Shown: in pieces, positions 15,453 to 23,196 of the stretch
How the letters are laid out: every line of letters begins with the position of its first letter
How positions within the stretch are numbered: position 1 is the first letter of the stretch
Source: a virus
Reading direction: 5' to 3' (one strand)
Length of the DNA stretch: 33,142 nt
Virus record (IMG/VR): IMGVR_UViG_3300034101_002886
Span: 1-33,142 of that record
The notes under the pieces: model-generated
Databases searched by the model: none
The model's input: the letters and a program-made list of their open reading frames with translations, nothing else
What the model was told of the DNA's origin: nothing
Position numbers and translations under genes: made by a program

Positions 15453-16247
15453 TCAACTCCAGTGGGTTGTTTGGCGGCGGTACGTCAAGTCCATCACGTC
15501 GGGCTGCTTGAGGATGTTGACCCGCACGATCTCCTGGTTCTGCTTGCGAGCCCGCATGCGGAAGCCCTGGAGTTCCTGCAAGAGCATCTGGTCGTCGGTC
15601 ACGCCGCGCCGCTTGTACCGCTGGAAGCGGACGGACGCGTTCGCGACAATGTACTCGGCAAGCCACTCAGGAAGCGTCGTGAAATCGTTCTGGACGATGC
15701 GATCGACCTTGACGCTGGTGCTGAACGTGTCGGTGTTGTTCTCGGGGTCGTAGAGGAACCCGCCGACGTTGTAGAACTCGCGGGTCTCGTAGACGCCGGG
15801 GCGAACCATGAGCCACGACGACGGAACGACGTGCTTGGCCGACGTGATCGTGGCGACGGCGGTTGGGACGTTTCGGTTGACGGCGCCGCTGGCGATCGTG
15901 TGCCCAACGGTGGTGGTGAACGCCGTCGTGTTGAGCTTTTTGCCGTAGACGATGCCGCCAGCCTCGTAGTAGAAGGTCATGGTCGCGAGCGACGTCGCCT
16001 GCGTGATCGTGCTGCCGTAGGTGAACGTGCCGGTGCCGCCGGTCGCGGTCAAGGCTGTGTCGGGAATCTCGACGGTGATGTTGTTCTGGGTGTTCGGAGC
16101 CCAACCCTCGGTCTGAATCTGTTTGTCCGACTCGTTGAGGAAGGTCTCGGCTTCGCCGGCGTCGGATGTGCCGCCGGTGTCGAGTGCGGGAACCGGAGGG
16201 TCGCCAAGACCGCGAAGGATCCGGTTGACGGCTTCAAGTCGCTGCAT
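15453..16247 (-). CDS. Tail tubular protein A (gatekeeper, T7 gp11-like)
   Basis: 264 aa (T7 gp11 is 196). Family landmarks are clear: an N-terminal LEAVNRILRGLGDPPV, then EAETFLNESDKQIQTEGW. The C-terminal half has LPEWLAEYIVANASVRFQ followed by the helical end. It forms the ring between portal and nozzle. About 60-70 extra residues in the middle are Thr/Gly-rich and beta-like (roughly residues 64-130) and look like an inserted decoration domain. Ribosome site GGAAGG lies about 7 bases before the ATG. Confidence 0.93.
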   Translation of the reverse strand: MQRLEAVNRILRGLGDPPVPALDTGGTSDAGEAETFLNESDKQIQTEGWAPNTQNNITVEIPDTALTATGGTGTFTYGSTITQATSLATMTFYYEAGGIVYGKKLNTTAFTTTVGHTIASGAVNRNVPTAVATITSAKHVVPSSWLMVRPGVYETREFYNVGGFLYDPENNTDTFSTSVKVDRIVQNDFTTLPEWLAEYIVANASVRFQRYKRRGVTDDQMLLQELQGFRMRARKQNQEIVRVNILKQPDVMDLTYRRQTTHWS

Positions 16248-16250
16248 GGT

Positions 16251-17435
16251 TTACCTTCCCTGCGAAGAGACGATCCGGCCGCTGGAGTCGCGGTAGGTCG
16301 TCCAGACGGCTTTCTTGACCACGCTGCCAACGTCGACCTGGTCGATCATCGGGATGATCGCCGCACACTTGGTGTTGGTGTCGGTCCACGAAGTTCCGTC
16401 CGCCGACGACGTGTACATGAACACGTCGGTGGAGCCGGTGCCGAAGAAGGCGTTGCGCTGGCCGCTCAGGGTCCACTCCAAGCAATAGAACTGCAACGCC
16501 GAGTTTGCGGTGGCGTCGGGCTTGAGGAAGATTCGCACCACGTCGCCAGCCGCAATCTCGGTTGCCGGAACGTCCACGTTTACGATGTTCTGAGCAGCGT
16601 TGGCGGCGAGGAACGTCCACGTATTGAACGAGGTCGTGCTGGTCGTCTTGAGCGTGGTTCCGTCGCTGGCGTAGACGTTCACGACGATCTCATGCGTCGC
16701 GTTCGCGGCCGGGCGATAGAGCAAGTTGACCGACTTGAGGCGGCACCCGAACTGCGCGTTCCACCGGATTCCGCGGCGGTTGGGATTGCTCGCCGAGTTC
16801 CAGTTGGTTTCGTTGGTCAGCAGCGGGACGTTGGACGTGTTGCTGATGACCGCGCCGGAGTTGTCGGACGCCCACAGCGTCGGCATGCTGCCGGTGTGCG
16901 ACCACGAGCCGCCGACGAGGCTCGAGTAGTGCGGGTGGACGAAGTTCGTGAGCCACGTCTGATAGCCCGCCCGAATCGTGATCGTGTTGGTGGCGTTGAG
17001 GCCCGAGCCGGTCGTGCCGGTGCGGATCGTGATAGCGATGAGCTGCGGGGTCGTGCCGTTGTTGGTGTAGGTGTCAGCGAAGTCGTGCGAGACGACCGCG
17101 CCGCTGGTAACGGCTGACCCAGGATTGTCCTCGACGATCATCGGCGTGGAGCCGCTGCCGTTGCTGGTCAGGGGCGTGCCGTTGGGCCGACCGCCGTAGC
17201 CAGAGCCGCTGTTGACGACGCCCTCGATCGTGACGTTGTACGTCGGGGTGCCAGCGGGCGCGCCGCCGCCGACGATGTAGACCGATCCAATCGTCTCGCC
17301 GGGCTGCAACATGCAGATCGCGGCGACGACGTTGTTGGTCGCCGTCGCGTTGTTCATCGTGATCGTCGCGTGGGCGACGTAGGGGAACTGCGACAGCCGC
17401 ATGAGCGGTGCAGATGGGATCGTGGTGAGTGCCAT
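16251..17435 (-). CDS. Beta-rich virion protein, probably tail-associated, 394 aa
   Basis: Thr, Ser, Asn and Gly-rich sequence with few charged residues, typical of beta-structured virion surface proteins. The N-terminal third includes short Gly-rich loops (GGGAPAGTPT, GSGYGGRPNG). The C-terminal half has motifs like CRLKSVNLLYRP and VRIFLKPDATANSALQF, suggesting a carbohydrate-binding-like beta-sandwich. ATG 17433-17435 overlaps the upstream stop (TAATG) and has AAAGGA upstream. It lies just before tail tubular protein A, so a tail, fibre or appendage role is likely but not proven. Confidence 0.7.
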   Translation of the reverse strand: MALTTIPSAPLMRLSQFPYVAHATITMNNATATNNVVAAICMLQPGETIGSVYIVGGGAPAGTPTYNVTIEGVVNSGSGYGGRPNGTPLTSNGSGSTPMIVEDNPGSAVTSGAVVSHDFADTYTNNGTTPQLIAITIRTGTTGSGLNATNTITIRAGYQTWLTNFVHPHYSSLVGGSWSHTGSMPTLWASDNSGAVISNTSNVPLLTNETNWNSASNPNRRGIRWNAQFGCRLKSVNLLYRPAANATHEIVVNVYASDGTTLKTTSTTSFNTWTFLAANAAQNIVNVDVPATEIAAGDVVRIFLKPDATANSALQFYCLEWTLSGQRNAFFGTGSTDVFMYTSSADGTSWTDTNTKCAAIIPMIDQVDVGSVVKKAVWTTYRDSSGRIVSSQGR

Positions 17436-17770
17436 TAGCGGTCCTTTTGTGTGTGCTGGGCCTGTGCCGTCGTGCCGCTGGCGACAAACTTGATTCCAAG
17501 CCCAACCAGTGCGGTGATCGCGGCGGCAATCGCCGCACCGATCGCGGTGTTGACGCGGGCATTGCGGGCCTTGTCAGCCTCTTCCTTTTCGCGTGCCTGA
17601 CGCTTCAACTCGGCCACCTGAAACAACAGCCCGCTTGACGGGTCGCCGTTGCCGGTGATGAACTTCTCGATGCGGTACTGCCCGTCCACAAGACGCCGAA
17701 CGTCTTGGGCAATGAGGGCGAGTTCATAGCCTGCCGAGTGTTCGGTGGGGTCGCTTTGCGGGGCACTCAC
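17435..17770 (-). CDS. Small membrane protein, XhlA/holin-like
   Basis: 111 aa from GTG 17768-17770, joined to the upstream gene by GTGA and with GGAG 7 bases upstream. Residues 14-70 are charged and helical (LIAQDVRRLVDGQYRIEKF, then LKRQAREKEEADKARN), likely coiled coil. One membrane helix follows at about 74-97 (NTAIGAAIAAAITALVGLGI), with a short polar tail. A cytoplasmic coiled coil then a C-terminal membrane anchor is the XhlA layout seen in phage lysis cassettes. It sits next to a lipoprotein-like membrane gene. A holin or holin-helper role is an inference. Confidence 0.6.
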   Translation of the reverse strand: MSAPQSDPTEHSAGYELALIAQDVRRLVDGQYRIEKFITGNGDPSSGLLFQVAELKRQAREKEEADKARNARVNTAIGAAIAAAITALVGLGIKFVASGTTAQAQHTQKDR

Positions 17771-18384
17771 GCTTTGTCTCCGAGTCGGGCCTTTCGTTCG
17801 GCACGACGCCACGCCGCGTCGTAGTACGGGTTCATGCGAGCCGCGAGGATACGGTCGCGTTGGGCGTCACGGTGGGGTTCGTCGGCCTCGCGGTAGAGTT
17901 CGTAATCACGCTCGGCAGCGATGCGGGTGGGCTTGGGGATGAGCCATTCCAGCCACTTCACGCCAGCGAGGAACACGGCCAGCACGGGCCAGAACTTGAT
18001 GGCGAAGATCGCGGCGGCAAGGATCGCGGCGAGGATGGTGAGGTTGCCAAGTGCCGACGCCCACCATGGGGCTGTGTCTTCAACTTTCGACAACGCTTCA
18101 TGCACCTTTTTCGTTTCGTGGTTGATGTCCCGTGCGGACTGGGCAATCTTGTCAAACGACTGCACGGCAAGAGAAACGTCCTGTGGGTTGGTTTGCAACG
18201 CTGCTTTGCCAATGCGGGCGTCTTCACTGATTCTCTGGGCAAGTTCGTTGGTGTTGTTCGCGGCACGGGCGATGTCCTTTGTGCCGGACGTGCAGCCGCT
18301 CAGGAACACGAGCGCGATGAGAAACCCAGCCGCGAGTAGGCCGATGCCCACGCGGATCAAAGCAGACCGGATGTTCTTCGTCAT
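17767..18384 (-). CDS. Putative lipoprotein with additional membrane segments
   Basis: 205 aa from ATG 18382-18384, with GGAG 5 bases upstream. Residues 9-30 form a signal segment ending FLSG before Cys31, a good lipobox. A helical, probably coiled-coil stretch follows (35-105). A long apolar block at about 107-147 (ALGNLTILAAILAAAIFAI, then FWPVLAVFLAGVKWLEWL) should span the membrane once or twice, and a basic tail follows. It lies between the deacetylase and the XhlA-like gene. Spanin, lysis accessory or superinfection-exclusion roles are all conceivable. Without the lipobox it would be an ordinary inner-membrane protein. Confidence 0.65.
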   Translation of the reverse strand: MTKNIRSALIRVGIGLLAAGFLIALVFLSGCTSGTKDIARAANNTNELAQRISEDARIGKAALQTNPQDVSLAVQSFDKIAQSARDINHETKKVHEALSKVEDTAPWWASALGNLTILAAILAAAIFAIKFWPVLAVFLAGVKWLEWLIPKPTRIAAERDYELYREADEPHRDAQRDRILAARMNPYYDAAWRRAERKARLGDKA

Positions 18385-18395
18385 GTGCTCTCCGT

Positions 18396-19994
18396 TCACG
18401 CGTAGAAGTCGCCAGTGCCGCGGGCGACCGCCTCCGCGAGCGTGATGCATCGGTACTCGCCCGACTTGATGAGCGGGTACGCCCGGTTCGTCACGGCGAG
18501 CATGTTCGCGTTCTCCTGCGAGCGGTTGGCGTGGCCGTAGAACACGGCGAGTCCGCCCTGTTCGTCGAGGATGTCGAGCGTCGCCAGCGAGACGGTCGAC
18601 CCGTAGGGCGTCGCGTGCTGCACTTCCAGACAGTCGAGGTGGTTGGTGAACGACGACTGCTCGGCACTGGTGCTCGTGTGCGAGATGATGTCGATGCCGT
18701 TCTCAAGCAAGAGATCGCGCTGGTCCGGCGTCATGTTGCCCTGGTGCGACGCGTAGATCCGCGAGCCCTGCTCGAACCCGTTGTCTTGGAGCCACGCCAT
18801 CGCGGGGTAGATGTGATACCGCCAGAAGTCCTCGGCCGAGACCTCACGCTGCTTGTAGTACGGGCCGACGGTGTCGCTGTCGCGGCGATCGCCCAGGAAC
18901 TTGTTCCAGCCGTGGTTGCCGATCATGTGGCCCGACCGCTGCATCGCCAAGAGATCGGCCTTGGTCGCGTAGCCCGACTGCCCGACCATGCGGGGGTGGA
19001 CGTGGAAGTTGCCGCGGATGCCGTGCTTGTCGAACTCCTTGGCGGTCAGGACGCAGTTGGCGTATCCGTCGTCGTCGCGGAAGGCGATGAACTTCTGCCT
19101 TCCGTCGTTGATGAGGAAGTGCATCGAGTCCAGCGTCATGTAGCAGGTGTTGCTTGCCGTCGGTTGGCAGTAGAGCCGGAACCACTTGATCCGCTTGAGA
19201 TCGATCGACGTGCCGATCGTCGTCGCGGTGGGTTGGGCGTAGCAGAGGTTCCAGCCTGGTCCACAGACGGCGGACGAATCGAACTGCTGCCAGTTCGCCA
19301 TTGTGATGTTGGTGTTGACGTTGTTGACGTCGGTGAGCCCGAGCGTGAGCTTGAAGACAGGTCCGCTCTGGACCTGCTGCTGAGCCGGATCGACGTAGAC
19401 CATCGCGCGGATGGTCGGCATGATGTTCGTGCCGCCGGTGATGTCCACCGGGTTTGCTGTGTAGTCGTACCGAAGTTCCGACGACGTGCCAGAAAGCGAC
19501 GTTTGCTTGATCGAATAGGGCTGCGACTCGCCGCTCTGGACTTCACCCGATCGGCAGTTGACGAAGTCCTTCTCGATCGTGCCGCTGATTGCGACGGCGG
19601 CGGACGCGTCGATGAAGTCGAACGGCAAGACGTGCGAGCATCGGAACCCGGCTTTGCGGACGCCGCGGGCCGTCGAACGCTGGCGGAACTGGAGCGACGG
19701 CGACAGCTTGTAGGGGTTGTCTTCGACGCGGAAGACGCCGCGTTGGACGTTGGAGATCGACGTGCCGACGGTGACGGCGACGGCGCGGTACTGGTCCATC
19801 GCCGGGACCACGAGCACGCCGCTCTCGGTCATAAAGCCGAGGATGGTGTGGGCCGACTGCTCGTCGTTGCGGCCTTCAATGCGGAGGAGCCCTTCGCCGC
19901 TGAACTCGGCTCGGATCGGAACCGTCGCCTCGGTCGCGTTGCTGCGAACCCAGTTGCCGGTGCCCGGCGCGGTGAATCGTGAGGCGAGGATCAT
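18396..19994 (-). CDS. Virion-type protein with C-terminal polysaccharide deacetylase (NodB/CE4) domain
   Basis: 532 aa. Residues 1-295 are beta-rich and look like virion attachment sequence. From about 300 a NodB-type domain follows: FRDDDG at 305-310 (motif 1, metal and base Asp), IGNHGWNK at 358-365 (motif 2) and VFYGHA at 484-489 (late His motif). CE4 enzymes remove N- or O-acetyl groups from peptidoglycan, chitin or capsule. The second His of motif 2 is replaced by Lys365, so metal binding may differ. There is no signal peptide. ATG has GGAG 8 bases upstream and lies just after the intrinsic terminator, the position of the first tail gene. A tail spike that edits host surface sugar during adsorption is the likely role. 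Confidence 0.8.
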   Translation of the reverse strand: MILASRFTAPGTGNWVRSNATEATVPIRAEFSGEGLLRIEGRNDEQSAHTILGFMTESGVLVVPAMDQYRAVAVTVGTSISNVQRGVFRVEDNPYKLSPSLQFRQRSTARGVRKAGFRCSHVLPFDFIDASAAVAISGTIEKDFVNCRSGEVQSGESQPYSIKQTSLSGTSSELRYDYTANPVDITGGTNIMPTIRAMVYVDPAQQQVQSGPVFKLTLGLTDVNNVNTNITMANWQQFDSSAVCGPGWNLCYAQPTATTIGTSIDLKRIKWFRLYCQPTASNTCYMTLDSMHFLINDGRQKFIAFRDDDGYANCVLTAKEFDKHGIRGNFHVHPRMVGQSGYATKADLLAMQRSGHMIGNHGWNKFLGDRRDSDTVGPYYKQREVSAEDFWRYHIYPAMAWLQDNGFEQGSRIYASHQGNMTPDQRDLLLENGIDIISHTSTSAEQSSFTNHLDCLEVQHATPYGSTVSLATLDILDEQGGLAVFYGHANRSQENANMLAVTNRAYPLIKSGEYRCITLAEAVARGTGDFYA

Positions 19995-20010
19995 GCGGCG
20001 TCTCCCAATG

Positions 20011-20041
20011 AAAAAGCCGCGCCCGGTGTCCCGGACGCGGC
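20011..20041 (-). terminator. Intrinsic terminator after the head genes
   Basis: Sense strand: GCCGCGTCCGG, loop GACA, CCGGGCGCGGC, then TTTTT. The stem is 11 bp with one G-U pair. It starts 20 bases after the stop of the decoration-protein gene and ends before the ribosome site of the deacetylase gene. T7 has its T-phi terminator at the same spot, behind the capsid gene. It should lower tail gene expression relative to capsid. Confidence 0.9.
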
Positions 20042-20061
20042 CTTGGTGATGTTGTTCCCGA

Positions 20062-20637
20062 TCAGACGTTCTGGGCGGTGTCGCCGAGGGACGTGGCGGT
20101 CAGGAGGAGGTGTCCGTTCACAGTCAGCGTGCGGCTCGAAGTAATGTCGTTCGAGGTCGCGACGTTGAAGATGATCGCGTTCGCCGTGGAAGTTCCGTTG
20201 AGCAAGCCGACCACGGTGGTCGTGCGAGCCTGGAGAACTCCAACGGAACTGGCCGTCATTGCCGCCGCGGTCGACGGGATGATGTTGGCCTCGGTCGAAT
20301 CAAGCGTGGCGTCTGCCGTGTTCGCGACGGTGCCGACCGAGATCACCATGTTGGCCGAAGTCAGCGACGCGCCGTCAGCGGTAATGCTGGTGATGCGAAG
20401 CGTGCCGCCGAGGATGTAGTCGAGACCCTTGGGGAATGTCGCGAGCGTGACGTTGCCGACTGCCAGCGACGAGCTGGAGCGGGTGAACGTCACCGGCATG
20501 TTCACAAACCTGATGACGTACTGGAACTCGTTGACCGGGGCCACCGAGAGCTGCACGCCGGAAGTGGTGGACGTGGGGACGTCGTTGTTGGGGTTCGGAC
20601 GATTGACGACAATCGTCGGGTTTCCTGAAATGCTCAT
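20062..20637 (-). CDS. Probable head decoration or minor capsid protein, 191 aa
   Basis: Very rich in Thr, Ser, Ala, Val and Asn, with few charged residues, so beta-structured. The C-terminal half alternates short strands (TTVVGLLNGTSTANAIIF, ending RTLTVNGHLLLTA). It lies 34 bases after the major capsid gene with its own AAGGA ribosome site, and just before the terminator, so it should be made in large amounts. Placement and composition suggest a capsid decoration protein. A tail or head-fibre protein is an alternative. Confidence 0.7.
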   Translation of the reverse strand: MSISGNPTIVVNRPNPNNDVPTSTTSGVQLSVAPVNEFQYVIRFVNMPVTFTRSSSSLAVGNVTLATFPKGLDYILGGTLRITSITADGASLTSANMVISVGTVANTADATLDSTEANIIPSTAAAMTASSVGVLQARTTTVVGLLNGTSTANAIIFNVATSNDITSSRTLTVNGHLLLTATSLGDTAQNV

Positions 20638-20671
20638 GTGTGATTCCTTGTCTGGCTGTGTGGTTGGTGAA

Positions 20672-21754
20672 TCAGGCGCTGATGACTTCGATCGAACCCA
20701 CGAGGTAGGTGTCGAGCGGGTCGAAACCGCAATGAGCGGTCACGGCGACGCCGTCGCTCTGGTACTCGAACAGGTACGCCGTCTCGACGTCGATCGGGCC
20801 GACCTGACGCATGCCGACGGGCGCTGTGCCCTCGGGTCCCTTGAAGACAGCGACAGCGACAGGCTCGCCGGCGCCAGCGGCATTGGTGCCGTAGGAGTAG
20901 TTGCCCCAGTACTTCGACGGGTAGCCGGTCGCGCCCGACGCCGAGTTGATGTTCGACGTGCGGATGCGGTCGGTGCCGGGAACGACGTAGATGTCGAAGT
21001 TGGCGATCATGCCGATCGCCGAACGCTGCATGTTGTTGACCGAGCGGTCCTGGTTGTACCGCTGGTCGAACAGCGTCGGGTCCTGCTGCAACGCGAGGGC
21101 CGCGTTGGGGGTGATGTAGAGCTTCGCGCCGTCCTCGGGCAGATCACGCTGACGGGCGAGGAGGCGGAGGTTGTCGATCTGGAGACGCAGAGCGGCGCCG
21201 CCGTTGGCCGTCGCGGGGAACGCGCCGGACGAGCCGTAGACGCTGCTGGCGTTCGTCACCTGCACGCGGTTCGCGCCGCGGTGCAGGGTCAGGTTGCCGT
21301 TGCTGTCGGTCGCCTCCGTGGTCTGGCGGCTGGCCTTGTGCAGCGCGAGGAACGCGCGACGGTCAAGTTCACGCATGGTCTCATCGACCGCGCCCTGGAC
21401 GATCGGACGGAAGGGCTCGAACTCCGAGATCCGGCGAAGGTGCTTCGGGATGTAGTGGGCGATGCTGATGGGGCGATCGTCCAGTTTGATCTCGATCTGC
21501 TGGAAGCCGTAGGCCGAACCCTGCAAGCGCGAACCGAACTCCATCGCGATGTCGGGCCGCGGCGTCCACGCCTTGCGGAAGAAGACGCTGGTGGTGCCGG
21601 ACGACTCGACCTTGCGAAGAATCGCCTGCGAGTCGTTGACAAGGATGGGGGCCGTGCGGAAGGCTTCGGCGACCATCGCGCTGCCTTCCTTGCGAAGCGT
21701 GAGAGCGAAATCGTCGGTTCCGCTTCGGAGGAAGGGAACGGTGGAAATGGACAT
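20672..21754 (-). CDS. Major capsid protein (T7 gp10-like, HK97 fold)
   Basis: 360 aa (T7 gp10A is 345). It shows the N-arm, an E-loop-like region with FRKAWTPRPDIAMEFGSRLQ (59-78), a basic segment (RPISIAHYIPKHLRR), the long spine helix region, and a C-terminal A-domain with DIYVVPGTDRIRT and VGPIDVETAYLFEYQSDGV, as in podovirus capsid proteins. It lies after the scaffold gene and before the terminator. ATG has GGAG about 7 bases upstream. Confidence 0.92.
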   Translation of the reverse strand: MSISTVPFLRSGTDDFALTLRKEGSAMVAEAFRTAPILVNDSQAILRKVESSGTTSVFFRKAWTPRPDIAMEFGSRLQGSAYGFQQIEIKLDDRPISIAHYIPKHLRRISEFEPFRPIVQGAVDETMRELDRRAFLALHKASRQTTEATDSNGNLTLHRGANRVQVTNASSVYGSSGAFPATANGGAALRLQIDNLRLLARQRDLPEDGAKLYITPNAALALQQDPTLFDQRYNQDRSVNNMQRSAIGMIANFDIYVVPGTDRIRTSNINSASGATGYPSKYWGNYSYGTNAAGAGEPVAVAVFKGPEGTAPVGMRQVGPIDVETAYLFEYQSDGVAVTAHCGFDPLDTYLVGSIEVISA

Positions 21755-21778
21755 GTGTTGACTCCGGGGTTGATTGCG

Positions 21779-21958
21779 TCAGTGAGAACCGCTTTCAGCC
21801 GCGAAGTCCGCGCGCAAGGTGTCGATCACGAGTCGCGGGCCGTTGCCGGGTGTCCGCGAATCGCTTTCGGCTTGAACTGGACTTTCGTGCTCGGTCGTCG
21901 TCGCGCTCTCGGCCTCTCGGCTGTGCTGCGACGAAACCTGGAAACCGCCCGCCGACAT
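21779..21958 (-). CDS. Possible small hydrophilic protein, 59 aa, before the capsid gene
   Basis: ATG 21956-21958 starts MSAGGFQVSSQHSREAES and runs 59 codons to TGA at 21779, filling most of a 245-bp gap. About 72% of codons end in G or C, as in neighbouring genes. The last 19 residues (PRLVIDTLRADFAAESGSH) look helical. There is no clear ribosome site. The ATG lies in the loop of a strong hairpin at 21948-21971. No family recognised. It could be a regulated small protein or a chance frame in a capsid leader. Confidence 0.45.
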   Translation of the reverse strand: MSAGGFQVSSQHSREAESATTTEHESPVQAESDSRTPGNGPRLVIDTLRADFAAESGSH

Positions 21959-21971
21959 TTCTGCCGGCGGG
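21948..21971 (-). promoter_or_regulatory. Hairpin upstream of the capsid gene
   Basis: Perfect 7-bp stem CCCGCCG / CGGCGGG with a 10-base loop, extendable with a bulge through ACC / GGT. It sits 29 bases after the stop of the 111-aa gene. Only TTT follows in the sense direction, so at most a weak terminator; an RNase III-type processing site or translation control element is more likely. Confidence 0.5.
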
Positions 21972-21999
21972 TCGGTAGGAGGAACGGTGGCTCGGTGAT

Positions 22000-22335
22000 T
22001 TATGTGGTGGGCGTGACCGGCTTGCCGTTCGTCTTGGCTGGCTTCTCCGACGACTTCTCGGCGAGCTGCTTCTGGAGCTCTTCGACCTTCGCCTTGAGTT
22101 CGTCGGTCTCGGTGGTGATGCCGTTGTTGTCAGGGAGTCGCGTCCACGCGTCCTCGAACGCCTTGTCGTCGCCGACGCCAAAGCCCTGACACAGAATCTT
22201 GCCGGTCGGCCCGTGCTTGATCGACATGCGGATCTTGCCGGCGTGCGGGCCGTTGCCCATGAAAGACGAATCGACGACAAGCTCGCGGTCGCGAAGAAGC
22301 GACGCTTGGGTCGTGCTGATGAAATGAGTGCTCAT
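22000..22335 (-). CDS. Small unknown head-module protein, 111 aa
   Basis: ATG 22333-22335 with AAGGA upstream. Residues 1-70 form a compact domain (RDRELVVDSSFMGNGPHAGK, then KHGPTGKILCQGFGVGD). A coiled coil follows at about 78-97 (TDELKAKVEELQKQLAEK), then a Lys/Pro/Thr-rich tail. It sits between scaffold and capsid genes. The charged coiled-coil tail could contact scaffold or capsid, but I do not recognise a family. Confidence 0.75.
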   Translation of the reverse strand: MSTHFISTTQASLLRDRELVVDSSFMGNGPHAGKIRMSIKHGPTGKILCQGFGVGDDKAFEDAWTRLPDNNGITTETDELKAKVEELQKQLAEKSSEKPAKTNGKPVTPTT

Positions 22336-22344
22336 GCGTGTTCC

Positions 22345-23181
22345 TTACTGGAAGCGGAGGAGAACGTGCTCGGGCGTCGCGCGGAAGATGGCCTCGGCCT
22401 CTTGGTCTCCCTGGCGGCGACGACGCTGGATGTTGATGAGGTCTTCGGCGGATGAGATCTGCCGCGGTGCCGTGACGTTGCCGCCGGCGAGGAGCGGGGC
22501 GATCTTGTCGGCTCCGGTCTTGCGGTCGTACATCGACCGAATCTCAAGGGCCGCGCCTTCCCACAAGTCGGGGTCTTTGAGGCGACGGTCGAGATCCGCG
22601 ACGACCTTCTCGGGCAAGGTCTTGACGAACTCCATCACGTTCTTCGCCTGGTCGTCGCCGCCCATGATCGAATCGAAGCGGGTCTTGACCTCGCTCTGGA
22701 ACTTGGCGTGAGCCTCGTTCCTGAGCTTGAACGCTTCGTGTGCGGTGGCGAACTGGTCGTCGATGACCTTCTTGGTCGCCCCGGGGATCGCCTTCTTGAT
22801 CGCCGCGTAGTCCGCGTCCGAGAGTTTGCCGTCCTTGGCAAACTTCTCAGACACGGCTTGGAGGTCAACGCCTGCGGTCTTGAGAATCGTGCCGTAGTCG
22901 GCGTCGTCGCCGTACTGCGGTGCGGCCGGTGCTTCTGGCGGCTTGGCCGGTGCTCCGGCGACGTGGTTGTAGAACGCGATGGCGGCGTCACGGCTGGCGA
23001 ACGTGCCGCCGTCGCCGTAGAGAACCGCCTTCTCGGGGAGTGGAACGCCGCGGCTCTTGAGGAGTTCGCCGAACCCTTGCTGGAACGCCGCCTCGTCCTT
23101 GTACTTGCCCGCGATCAACTCGGGGGCCTTGGGTGCTTCCGCCGTCGGCGCCGTTGACGCCGCGACTTCTTGATCTGCCAT
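22345..23181 (-). CDS. Scaffold (capsid assembly) protein, T7 gp9-like
   Basis: 278 aa from ATG 23179-23181 (MADQEVA), which has GGAG 6 bases upstream; a GTG one codon earlier is also possible. T7 gp9 is 307 aa. An acidic, Ala/Pro-rich N-terminal half includes a LIAGKYKDEAAFQQG motif near residue 22. The long helical charged middle runs from about 95 to 215, and a basic C-terminal segment (INIQRRRRQGD) fits the capsid-binding end of scaffolds. It lies between portal and capsid genes as in all T7-like phages. Confidence 0.87.
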   Translation of the reverse strand: MADQEVAASTAPTAEAPKAPELIAGKYKDEAAFQQGFGELLKSRGVPLPEKAVLYGDGGTFASRDAAIAFYNHVAGAPAKPPEAPAAPQYGDDADYGTILKTAGVDLQAVSEKFAKDGKLSDADYAAIKKAIPGATKKVIDDQFATAHEAFKLRNEAHAKFQSEVKTRFDSIMGGDDQAKNVMEFVKTLPEKVVADLDRRLKDPDLWEGAALEIRSMYDRKTGADKIAPLLAGGNVTAPRQISSAEDLINIQRRRRQGDQEAEAIFRATPEHVLLRFQ

Positions 23182-23196
23182 CACCGTCTCCGTTCG

